Position numbers and translations under genes: made by a program
The notes under the pieces: model-generated
The model's input: only the letters and a program-made list of their open reading frames with translations
What the model was told of the DNA's origin: nothing
Database searches by the model: none
NCBI GenBank assembly: GCA_009733775.1
Contig: WOGZ01000581.1
Coordinates: 1 to 13,759, forward strand
DNA from: Alectoria sarmentosa
Taxonomy: Eukaryota > Ascomycota > Lecanoromycetes > Lecanorales > Parmeliaceae
Length of the DNA stretch: 13,759 nt
Reading direction: 5' to 3'
In this document: piece after piece, positions 1 through 9,015 of the stretch
How the letters are laid out: every line of letters begins with the position of its first letter
How positions within the stretch are numbered: the stretch's first letter is position 1

Positions 1-153
1 ATAATTAAAAGCTAGTAAGCTTAGCGTTTTTAGCGCGGTAATATATGACTAATCAGCTTTTGTTAAATTAGACCAGCCAGCTCCAGCCACAACAGGCCAG
101 CCAGGCGGAGTGTAACCTCCGTTTGTTGGGCGGTGGTGATCTATCTTTGTATG

Positions 154-164
154 TATATATATAT
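154..164. repeat. Short (TA)n microsatellite
   Basis: An uninterrupted 11-base alternating TA run, flanked by atg on the left and gta on the right. It has a counterpart at 608-621. Confidence 0.8.
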
Positions 165-607
165 GTATGGCAGATCTAAGTAAGGTAGGGAAGATGAATG
201 GATGGTTGGCTGGAGAGAGAGATTGGATGGTGGGATGCGGAATGCGTTTGTTGGGGGGGGATGGAGAGTCATTTTTGAAATGGAGATTGTGGCGGGTCTC
301 GTTCCTTATTGAATGGTATGCTCGCGGGGAGGGGAAGCTGTCGGGAGTGTAATCATTCGCCTGGAATTTGCGACGTTGTTTCTAGGCTTCACTCGTACTG
401 AAGTCTCCTGTGTTGGTATTGTTCGAAAGTTTAGCGACGGATTGGGTCGTGACATCGGTGTTTAGTGCTAGGCAGGCTCGTGGAGTATAGTCGAACGTCA
501 ATGAGATTGCAAACGATGGTCCGTATGCAAAAGACTGGTCGACCATGCACAACTCGTTGCATTTGGAAGAGTAATTTTGATGATGGACCATACCTCGCAA
601 CGCCGGG

Positions 608-621
608 TATATATATATATA
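608..621. repeat. Short (TA)n microsatellite
   Basis: An uninterrupted 14-base TA run, located about 45 bp past the stop codon of the minus-strand gene 667-1918. It would lie in that gene's 3' untranslated region or just beyond it. Confidence 0.85.
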
Positions 622-666
622 CACGCTCCCTTTGACCACAACTCTCTAATAAACACTGCCGGCCCC

Positions 667-1918
667 TCACGCTTTCCACTGCCCCACCGCAATCACTTGA
701 CTCTCCCACAATATCCGCCACGCATTCGGCTTCGCCCTACTTCCCCCCGTTGGATCGTAATTGAACAGCATTTTCCCAGCCCCCGTAGTCTTCAATGTGG
801 CTTTCCCGCTGGGCGTTCCGGAATCTTGCGCCTCGTACGCCCTGACCACGGGATCAATACCAATAATGCCGTTGACCGTGCTGACCATTTTGGCAATCTT
901 GTCGGTGTATTCTTGGGTACCGGGCTTCGTTTCGGATTCGGGGGTGTAGAGGTAGGCTTGCAGGCCCGGATCGCCCTTAAAGTCCGCGGCGACGGAGGCG
1001 AGGGAGGGTTGGCCTGGGAGAGGGCAAGAGATTTAGCATGTGGAGGGTCACAGGTAGGAGAGGGAGAAAATGGAAAATGGGGGTTTGTATCTACCTTTGA
1101 AGCCGCCTGTAAGGAAGTTGGTCACTTGGGTTGCAAATTGTAGTCGGTATGTTGCTGTTGCCGGTTTTCCAAATGATATGCTTTCCCAGTAGTGTCCTAG
1201 GGCGTTCCCGGCAGGGTCAGTAAGATGAGCAAGTCCAACTGAGCTATCAAGAAAGAAAACTTACCCAGATAGACTCGTTTCGAACTTATGACAGCGAGCC
1301 AAGTGCATCCGCAAATCCCCTGCATGCCAAAAGTGACTGTTGTAGTGCCAAGCGCAGCCGTGACAGCTGTTGCATAGTCGTCCGCGTTATCCACATATGG
1401 AATGATTTCTTGACCCGTTGTGAGCGCATTGGCGTGGGAGGTCATGTATTGGTCTCGAGCCTTCTGGGTATTTGGTATTGGAGGAAACGGCTCGAATACC
1501 CGCTCTAGCAGCAAAGAACGATCTTCTAGTTGTCGCTTGCTCGAAGTGCTCGGCGTGCCTATGCCACAAGTCGTGCGGCAACCAAAGCCCGGAGGGTTGT
1601 CGTCAGCCATAGGAACGTCCGTGTCTCGGGCGAAAAGTAGCGAGGCATTTCTGTTGTTGCATTAGCTGTAAGTCTTTAGACGAAAAGCTAGGATGTGAGA
1701 CTCACCTCGTCTCAATATCCGCATAGTCGTCATAGGAATCCGTTGATAGCTCCCTGTCATTACTGTCAGCGAAGCTCTTCCGATTTCAACTAATACGCTC
1801 GAGCTTGGTACCTTTCTTCATGTGCAAGTTTCTTAGCTTCGAGGACAGAACGAGCAACTGCAAGCCATACGCAGACCCCGAGCACCGCCCCAAAGACTTG
1901 ATGAGTGTGGAACCGCAT
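667..1918 (-). CDS. Predicted secreted fungal protein of unknown function (five exons, 329 aa)
   Basis: My spliced model has exons 1918-1812, 1753-1706, 1650-1265, 1196-1095 and 1013-667, with introns of 58, 55, 68 and 81 bp. All junctions are GT..AG and keep frame, giving 990 nt including the TGA stop. I chose the ATG at 1918 because it opens a classic signal peptide (MRFHTHQ, then a hydrophobic core VFGAVLGVCVWLAVA). The frame is open further upstream to 2050, but that extension would bury the signal. An acidic, Tyr-rich stretch follows (DSYDDYADIE), then a CRTTC motif and a region with GICGCTWLAV. The core motif KRVYLGHYWESISFG spans residues 175-189. The splice that restores GHYWE at codon 181 is what decides the intron 3 acceptor. 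The C-terminal half is soluble-looking and ends in ILWESQVIAVGQWKA. I have a general memory of VYxxHYWE-type segments in fungal extracellular proteins but cannot name a family. There is no further membrane segment and no GPI signal. The gene diverges from the adhesin-like gene at 4032. Confidence 0.8.
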
Positions 1919-3180
1919 AATGAGTTGAGGATAGAGAGTACTGTCTGTGTCTTGACAAATTTTCTTCCAAGAATATGCGGTGTTCAATGATGACAGGTAC
2001 AACAAGTCTTGTAGCCGACCAAATATCGGGAAGCGTACCAAGATCCTCAACAGGCTCCATCATCTCGATATATTTGATTTGCCTCCAGTGCGCTTGGTCC
2101 TTTCATTTCAACAAGCCGCACCAACACAAGAGATTCTCGATACGTTGTGGGATAGGCAAAAGTAAGGCAAAGATTGGGGCCAGAACTCGCCACTCGGCAG
2201 CGTTGAAGGATTTGGAACACGAAGAAGCAACGCAAAAGCATGTGGGCCAACCGAATGCTGTTCAGCGAAACGATTTTAGAGCAAACTAAACTCTAAGGCG
2301 TGGAGTTGGAAGATCAATGCATGATCTATGGCACCGATGATACCGGCCGCACGAATGAGATGGTCATATTTCCTCGCAAGCCTCACGAACCCATATGAGG
2401 CACGAGAAGACAACAATACTAGAGGTATGATAGTTTAATGTTGGTTGTGAAAGAGTTTCAGAGCAAGGAAGTGGGGCTAGCAAGTGTGGGGCCAACATAG
2501 CGTGAGTCCGACAAAGTGGGAGGCGCCGCCCCCAACACCGAGCCTCTTCATGCAAACAATCACAGGCTGCAGAGAAACCAACAAAGTAAGGCACCAACTA
2601 ACGGAGTGTTCGGAATCTGGTATCGACCAAGTAAGGCGGCGTGGCTGCGTCCCGTAGGAGATAGGAAAGAGCTGGAGGTTGGCTCTGTTCAGGTGCGTGA
2701 TATCAAAACCCAAAGAAGGGGAATACTTGGCTCTCGAAATCCTCGTCCTATGGACGGTGGCCCTCCACTGACAGAAATTATTGTGCGGGCTGGTGAACGG
2801 TTTAGTTCAAAGCGCTGTACAGGTGTCAATACGCATCGGGGGCATGAAGCAGCATCATTGCGACTCTGGCAGGTATCGACACAGCCTCCTCGCACTAGTT
2901 CCGGGTTGATGGCAGGCTAGAAGAGTCGTCTGATGGAACATTGGACCTTGAGAGCTGATACATGTCTCTGCAATTGAGATTGATTTGTACTTTCGATACG
3001 ATGGCCGGCTGCGATTGCAAAAGGCCCGATGGATTGTTGGTTTGAAAGAGGCTCAGGAAGTCAAAGTCAGGAATGGAGTGGAGAATACATTGTCATGAAT
3101 TTGTCTCAAGCCGCTGACGCAATCGAATACGATGTGTGTTCCTGACATTGTTATCAATTTCGGTAGCTGCATCATCTGGC

Positions 3181-3200
3181 ACTATGACTATGACTATGAC
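3181..3200. repeat. Hexanucleotide tandem repeat, (ACTATG)3
   Basis: Three perfect copies of ACTATG plus two bases. It lies in the divergent intergenic region, about 60 bp from a second short tandem repeat. Confidence 0.9.
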
Positions 3201-3259
3201 GGCGACGGTCGGCCGAGATGGTGTGTGATACGAGGAGAGATAGGTCCCGATGTATATTC

Positions 3260-3280
3260 GTATACTGTATACTGTATACT
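3260..3280. repeat. Heptanucleotide tandem repeat, (GTATACT)3
   Basis: Three perfect copies of GTATACT. Each unit contains the palindrome GTATAC, so the array also has overlapping dyad symmetry. Confidence 0.9.
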
Positions 3281-4031
3281 TTAGGAGATTGGTAAAGCAT
3301 GTAGCAGAAAGAAAGTTAGGAGGCGGCCCGGGCGGCAAAGCACACGCACAGTGACTAGCGTGGAGGCGTGGGTCTACACGTTTTCCAATTTCCCACACTT
3401 GCCAACCCTCGGCTTCAACCTTTTTCATCCTCTCGCCCCACGGATGGGATCATGTTGATTCAACAACACAGCCACAATTACATGTGACACAAGCCAATGG
3501 ACTGTTTAATTTCTCTTACCTCTGATCAAATAAATTTCCGAGTATGCCCGAGACTCAAAATCATCATTTTCGCCCCACGTCCAATGTGGTCTCCTAGTCT
3601 CGACGGTTAATCTCTGGGTGTTGGCTCTTGGCTTTCCTATACGAGTAGACCTTTTAGTCTCTTCATCACTTCAAACTCATCATATCTGAGCCTCAACCCT
3701 CTAAGCAAGGTCAATTTCTCCTCTAACCTCAAAGTCTAGTAAGGAATCCAACTTCTCCTACGTCAAGGTCGTCTGGACCCCACCTCACGGGATAGGTACC
3801 ACCGCCGCACATGGCAGCCTTAAAGATCGACCCACGTTGGTCAGATGCAGCTTGCTCATTTCGTCGATTGTTTCAAGAATTGGTCTCATGTTGGAAGAGT
3901 TGAATGGAGCTTATTCATTGCCACAACGCTCCCGTCTGTAGCAATGCGGTTTCCTTTATCTGACCTGCATTTGAGCCTTTGCTCGGTACATTTCTTTGGT
4001 CGGCGCAACTTCTTTCGTTGATTCAGCCAGT

Positions 4032-7000
4032 ATGTATTGCTTGAGAACGCTCTTTTGGCCTCTGCTACTTCTACTATTGCTGCAATCTAGCCAAAGCAGC
4101 GCTCAGAGCACAAATACTGCTGCAACGACTGCTGTATCTTCGTCAGCAACTCCGCCTTCTTGTATTCAGTCAAGAGCTCCCACAGCTTCGTCAGCAGCTG
4201 CAATACAGTCCTCGATCGCCAGCGACAACACCCTCAGCAAGGCCTGCGATGCTTCGACTCAACAATGGGTCAGCGTTAGCGGCACGACACAAATATACTA
4301 TGCCCTCAACAGCGCCTATTTCTTCAACATCTCCCTTGCTGCGGGTGTCACTAGCGCTCCCCCTTCTCAAGACTGCACAAATAACTTCAATACTATCCTC
4401 TCATCATGCGTGATGAGTCGGAATTTCTGGGGAGGGTGGATCGTTTCCAATGGAATGAACTATTCAAGTACGTGAAAGAGGAAAGCAGTCGAGATTTGGA
4501 AAATGCTGACATGCCCTGAAAAGTTAATTACGCACCGGCCAGCCCAGTCTCCAGTGCAGCGACCAGTATCTCTGCCTCTACCATGGGCTCAAATGCTCCT
4601 GCGAGCTCTGCTTCTTCAACCTTGAAAGTCAGCTCTCCTTCTCTAGCGAATTCTGCAGGTGTCGCGGGCTCAGCTAGTAGTGGTAGTAGTGCTGGTTCTT
4701 CTCGTTCAGAAAGTGGAGCAGCTAGCTTGAGCTCGGGGCTTTTTCCGTCAAGCTCATTTCAGGGTACTAGTGTCACAGCGAACGCTGCTTTCCCTGCATC
4801 TACAGCCAATTCTGGTTCTTCGGGAAGCTCTGCCAGCTCCATTTCTTCAATAAGTAGTTTGAGCTCTGTGCCAGCTCCAAGTGCCTACGTCTTCGACGGA
4901 GTCACTTTCACTAGTGGACCTTCTGGTCTTGTCGCTGGAACAGCCACCGTCTACCCTGGAGGAACTGCCGTTACGGTATCTAGTCACACATTTTCTCTCG
5001 GGCCCTCAGGAATCTCGATTGCGGTCGACGGAATTGTCAGCCCTCTGACTCAAGGAATCACGAAATTTCTGAATGCTGGCCCAAGCACATCAGGAAATAC
5101 ATTAGCGAGTACATCAGCGTTGTCCTCTGTGTCGTCGGCAAACACCTCAGCATCGTCTCATGCGTCATCAACGGCAATCGCGCCAGCTACCAGTGTCTAT
5201 ACCTTTGACGGAATAGCCTTTACCAGTGTTGCTTCGGGGCTAATTGCTGGAACCATCACCGTGAAGCCCGGTGGACCACCTGTTACGATATCTAGTCACG
5301 TTTTCTCTCTTGGGTCCATGGGAAGCACAGTCGATGTGGATGGTACACTATCACCTCTGAAACCATCTCAAGTAGCTAGTACCACTGATTCTGTCTCCAT
5401 ATCAAGTGGGAGTGCTAAACCTAGTGTCTATACCTTCGATGGAATAGCATTCACCAGTGGCACATCTGGCCTTGTTGCTGGAACTGTCACCGTCCAGGCT
5501 GGTGGACCAGCTGTCACTATATCGAGCCATACTTTCTCGCTGGAACCGGCGGGAAGCACAATCGCTGTTGATGGCATACTCTCGCCTTTGACGCCATCTC
5601 AAGCCGTTACCACCAACCCTGTGGTAAAGTCAAAGTCGAGCGCTAGTTTTGGACCGAGTATAACACCTCCACCTCCTCCAATATATACTGTCGATGGGAT
5701 TTTGATTACGGGCAATCCGAGCTCAGCCCTCACAATTGCTGGCAGTAGAATCACACCAGGCGGCCCGCCAGCTATCATCTCAAGCCGTACATTCTCAATC
5801 CCCACAGCAGCCACCGGCAGTGCAATTTACATTGACGGAACCCTGACTCGTCTTTCGATCCCAACAGCAACCAGTAGCGCCTCCCCAGGATCTACTAAGA
5901 GTGCGAATTCTGCTCGCTTGACAAGCGGACCTTCTTCCATGTACACCATTGATAGTGTTATATTCACAGGTAATCCAACAAGCCTTGCCACAGCAAATTG
6001 GACCTTGACCGCCGGAGGCTCAGCGATGACCATCTCGAGCCATACTTTCCAAATTCCTGCTTTGGCTACTGGAGGTGCGATCAGCGTCGATGGAACATTG
6101 ACTACTCTGCCTTCTTTAGGTGCAATTGGAATTGGAAGCTCAAGGGCCTCGACGGCAAGCTCGAGACTGTCGGCGGGAAGCTCGGCATCCTCCACTTCAA
6201 GCCGAGGATCTTCAGCTAGCTCACAGTCTGCCATTAACCCGTACACTTTCGCGGTCACTGCTACCGACACCGCCATACCCGCCGGATTCTTCGCGCAAAC
6301 CAGCAGCAACGCTGACTGGCGCTCTAACACCTGGCTTACTACTACCGATAAGACTGGGCACACAACGATCGTGCCAGTGCTCGTAGGATGTAAAGTATGT
6401 GGAGGAATAGGTGGCGGCATCATATTATGGGGCCTGCCTCCAATACCGGATATCTCTTTCTCTTTCCCAAAGTTCAACCTGCCTTCATTTTCGCTTCCCT
6501 GTATTCCGATTTTCCTCATAAAGAGCTGCAATTCGCCAGGAGATGCACCAGAAACTGGTAAGTCTACAGTGACTTGCTTTAGGACCTCTTGCTAATCTGA
6601 ATTAGACGTTGATGACTCAACCCCTGGCACCGATCCGAACAAGCCAAACCCAAATGATCCAGATGGTAACCCTGACGAGGAAGAGCCCGATGAGGAGAAG
6701 AAAACCCAAGAGCAGCAAAGCGAGGAAAAGCAAACCCAAACAAAGCCAAGCAAAAGTACCGCGCCCTCGAGTACAACGCCCTCGAGTATAGCGCTTTCGA
6801 GTACTACGCCTTCGAGTTCTGCAACAAGTGCATCCTCATGTGTGTTGATCGTATACTCACTTACCCCCTTTACCGATCTTGCCACTTTAGATACTGGCGG
6901 GATCACCACATTTGGTAGCATGACCTCATCAGGAACCGCCACCAGTGCATCTTCATGTGTATTGACCGTCTACTCACTTACTCCCTTTACGGACCTCGCA

Positions 7001-8320
7001 ACTCTAGACACGGGTGGGATTTCTACGTTAGGCAGCCTGACCTCCTCAGGAACGACCACAAATGCATCCTCATGTATACTGACAGTTTACTCCCTGACAC
7101 CCTTTACGGATCTCGCGACACTCGTAACGGATGAATCGACGGATACTGCGAGTGCGAGTGCGAGTGCGAGTGCGAGTGCGAGTGCAAGTGCAAGTGCAAG
7201 TGTAAGTGCAACTGCGACTGTAACTGCAACTGCAACTTTAACCCAAACCACCACCGCCGCATCCTCATGTTTGTTAACCGTCTACTCCCTAACACCCTTC
7301 ACCGACCTCGCGACCCTCGATACCGGCTATGGCCCCACCCTCACTCCGACTACCACACCCCTCTCCATTACCTCCGCACCAGCCAGCACCCCCCCACCCG
7401 ACTGCACAGCGATAACCGTATCATGGTTCTCCCCAACCGTATGGTGCCAATGCGGCAATGACCAAGCTACGTACGCAGCCCTCCCCTCATCAAGCGGCGC
7501 CTCCGCCAACTGCGATATCACCGCCCTCCCTTCAACAACCATCAACCCCATCTCCGTCAAACCCGGCCCCACAAATGTTCCTGGCGTCAACGGCCTCGAC
7601 GGCTGCAACGCCATCGATGCAGGCGACGAACAAGGTTGCCCTGGGGTCGACTACTGCAATTGCAACGAAGTCTACGTCGGTTTCCTAACCGCCACCGTCT
7701 CCGGCACCGCTTCCCGAAACTGCGATTACACAATCCAACCCACCGCAAACGACTGTCCCGTAAACACACTCGCTCTCCTTTCCGCCTCAGTCTCCGCGTC
7801 GAAAGCAGTCGTCGCCCCATCGCCCACCCCCTCCCCCACAACCAGCACATTCAACTCGGCCAGCACGACCCTATCCTGCGGCGCCAAATTCTCGACCGAC
7901 TCGGGCGCAATCTACACCTCGATCCCGCGCGCCCAAACGGACCAAGTCCTCGCCAACATCGTCGACTTCTGCACCCCGTCCGACAACGGCGTCGGCGACA
8001 CCCTCACCCTCGTCAAAGGAAAGGCGGCCTACCACACCATGCGTTTCGACGCGCCCGGACTCATGCTGTACCAATTCGAAATGGTCTGGGATCCTCGGCC
8101 CGAGTGTGCGAATATTCCTGCGCCGGAGATTCGGGATGCTGTGCCCACGGGCCCGGATTATTGGTGCCAGGTGTATTTTGATGCGATTACCAATAGCTGC
8201 GATGCGGGGGCGGGGGAGGACAAGCATGGGGGGATCATGTATGCGGATTGCGTGATTTGGGCGTGGGAGGCGTTTGACGGGTGCAGTGGGGAGTTTGCCA
8301 AGGTGAACAATTGTCCGTAG
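4032..8320 (+). CDS. Secreted Ser/Thr-rich repeat protein, adhesin-like (three exons, 1394 aa)
   Basis: Exons are 4032-4467, 4524-6557 and 6606-8320, with introns of 56 bp (gtacgt..aag) and 48 bp (gtaagt..ttag, branch-like gctaatc). Both introns interrupt codons after base 1 and the reading frame is kept, for 4185 nt including the stop. The ATG at 4032 opens a strong signal peptide (MYCLRTLFWPLLLLLLLQ) with likely cleavage near residue 25. The open frame extends slightly upstream but without an earlier ATG. Layout: an N-terminal Cys module (about 45-145) with NYSS; a Ser/Ala/Gly-rich stretch; five copies of a 55-60-aa module starting at residues 267, 371, 448, 533 and 619; a Cys/Gly segment VGCKVCGGIGGG followed by Pro/Phe-rich sequence; an acidic-then-basic linker (about 824-875); four CxLxVYSLTPFTDLATL repeats; an (AS)n tract; and Cys-rich C-terminal modules from residue 1089 to the end. 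No catalytic domain or GPI signal is seen. Such modules occur in fungal wall and surface proteins, some attached to chitinases. A wall-associated or adhesive role is inferred. Confidence 0.85.
4886..6115 (+). repeat. Five diverged copies of a VDG/GG surface-protein module, coding
   Basis: Copies start near nt 4886, 5198, 5429, 5684 and 5942 within the adhesin-like gene. Each follows the pattern Y-[TV]-x-D-[GS]-x-x-[FI]-T, then a conserved PGG or AGG turn, then [TI]-[IV]-S-S-[HR]-x-F-S-[LI], then [VI]-D-G-x-[LV]-[ST]-x-L. Copies 1-3 are closest to one another (FDG...SHxFSL). Copies 4 and 5 form a second subtype (GNP, FSIP/FQIP). Start-to-start spacing is 104, 77, 85 and 86 residues because the Ser-rich linkers vary. 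The pattern resembles the VDG repeats of fungal glucan- or chitin-associated secreted proteins. Confidence 0.85.
6830..7340 (+). repeat. Four copies of a Cys-containing VYSLTPFTDLATL repeat, coding
   Basis: The core SSCxLxVYSLTPFTDLATL begins at Cys 902, 941, 980 and 1045. The first three are exactly 39 residues apart; the fourth is displaced by the inserted (AS)n tract. Core protein identity is almost complete, while synonymous positions differ between copies. This suggests selection on the peptide rather than very recent DNA amplification. I do not recognise the unit as a named domain. Confidence 0.9.
7148..7240 (+). repeat. Hexanucleotide microsatellite encoding (Ala-Ser)n and (Ala/Val-Thr)n
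   Basis: GCGAGT is repeated perfectly several times, then drifts to GCAAGT, GTAAGT and finally GCAACT/GTAACT. The units are six bases long, so gains or losses never shift the frame. The encoded tract, about residues 1005-1034, is inserted between the third and fourth VYSLTPF repeats. Confidence 0.95.
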
Positions 8321-9015
8321 TGCATGCTGAGTGGGGGTTTTGGGTGCTGTGTATATATAGTGCGGTAGGACAGATACCCTGGAGTCATTCAATTTCTGCG
8401 TACCTATGTTGTAATCAAACCAATTGCCAAGAATGCCCTTTCATCCCATTTCCCATCTTTTGCCAATCCTCCTTTACACCTTCAGGTGCGTATGTCTCAT
8501 TTCAACTCACCTCCACCCCCCTTGCCCCTTTCCATCCCAATCCCCCCCACCCCCCCCCCCCCAGATACCGCCCTCTCAACCCCCACCCCTCTCCCCCCCA
8601 CGCCTCTACCACCAAAAGAACCGCATTTGCGTTCGGTGCATCAAAAGCGCGTGATGTCTCGATGAATCAAGGGTCTGATTGCGGAGATTTTTGCAGTGCT
8701 GCGATGCAATGCTTAAAGTGGTGACAGTGTTTGGCGGAGGTGTTGTGTTTAAAGTCAAGCTTCACGGAAGGGATGGGATCACCTGCCTCCTCCGATGGAC
8801 CCAAACTCACACACTGCTAGCATCCTATTTTGCTGCACGCGCCGTCGTTGGGGAGCCTGTAATCGACTTTTTTCTGTGATACTCAAGGTCCGCCCTTTCT
8901 GAATCATACGCCAATCTTTGTTGCTCTCCATGCCAATTTCCGGTGGCAGGGTACGGGGATCACTGATGTAAATGGTGGAATCAGAATCCTGAGCATAGTC
9001 GATCCTGAGGCTATC
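8321..9015. other. Intergenic stretch after the adhesin-like gene
   Basis: No gene that I would call. It contains the C-rich tract at 8512-8600. On the minus strand, 9018-8779 is open from an ATG (MDSLRIDYAQDSDSTI...) for 80 codons with plausible codon use, but it has no recognisable motif, and its start overlaps the proposed plus-strand exon at 9016. I leave it uncalled. Confidence 0.4.
8512..8600. repeat. C-rich low-complexity tract
   Basis: Multiple C runs, including C7 at 8542-8548, one A, then C13 at 8550-8562, with further runs of 3 to 8 C on both sides. It begins about 190 bp after the stop codon of the adhesin-like gene, possibly in its 3' untranslated region. Confidence 0.9.

Larger units (their letters stand above)
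1..666. other. Gene-poor left end, downstream of the 667-1918 gene
   Basis: I see no convincing gene here. The first 60 bases are AT-rich and carry reiterated words such as tagcg and agctagtaagct, a texture often seen in fungal repeat or transposon remnants, but no transposase or terminal repeat is visible. The stretch at about 175-350 is purine-rich (ggatggttgg, gagagaga) and open in one frame for 61 codons, but the composition is low complexity and I do not call it. Open frames on both strands between 380 and 720 overlap the 3' end of the neighbouring gene and lack protein-like composition. Confidence 0.5.
1919..4031. promoter_or_regulatory. 2.1-kb divergent intergenic region
   Basis: The region separates the two divergent predicted-secretory genes and so contains both promoters. 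I find no convincing gene. The longest open stretch (2516-2920, plus) begins with GTG, has no ATG near its start, and reads as a basic, low-similarity sequence. An open stretch on the minus strand at 3093-3428 is built partly on short tandem repeats. The 3540-3960 part is pyrimidine-rich on the plus strand (many ctc, ctt and tct runs), as is common just upstream of filamentous-fungal start codons. A spliced small gene or a non-coding RNA cannot be excluded. Confidence 0.5.

Noticed and set aside
1..60. Possible transposon edge
   Set aside because: Only base composition and reiterated short words suggest it. No terminal inverted repeat, target duplication or transposase is visible in the window.
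577..1143. 188-codon open frame on the plus strand
   Set aside because: It begins in AT-rich DNA, crosses the TA microsatellite and runs antisense to well-supported exons of the 667-1918 gene.
1239..1264. Alternative 26-bp intron 3 in the 667-1918 gene, giving extra residues VGLAHLTDPAGNAL
   Set aside because: It is far below the minimum size of fungal introns. The 68-bp alternative has a CTGAC branch-like site and restores the natural-looking VYLGHYWE.
2516..2920. 134-codon open frame, plus strand, in the divergent spacer
   Set aside because: It starts with GTG rather than ATG, has no recognisable motif or hydrophobic pattern, and reads as basic, Pro/Arg-rich sequence typical of a chance frame.
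3093..3428. 111-codon open frame on the minus strand
   Set aside because: Part of it is simply translation of the short tandem repeats (VIVIVIV from the ACTATG array), and the rest has no protein-family character.
5827..6531. 234-codon open frame on the minus strand opposite the repeat protein
   Set aside because: It is a shadow of the Ser/Thr/Ala-rich plus-strand coding sequence; such composition removes stops on the opposite strand.
7587..8392. Long Arg- or Pro-rich open frames on both strands over the C-terminal part of the repeat protein
   Set aside because: The region is GC-rich with C-ending codons, which opens the other frames. Only the called frame has conserved Cys-rich modules and continuity with the upstream exons.
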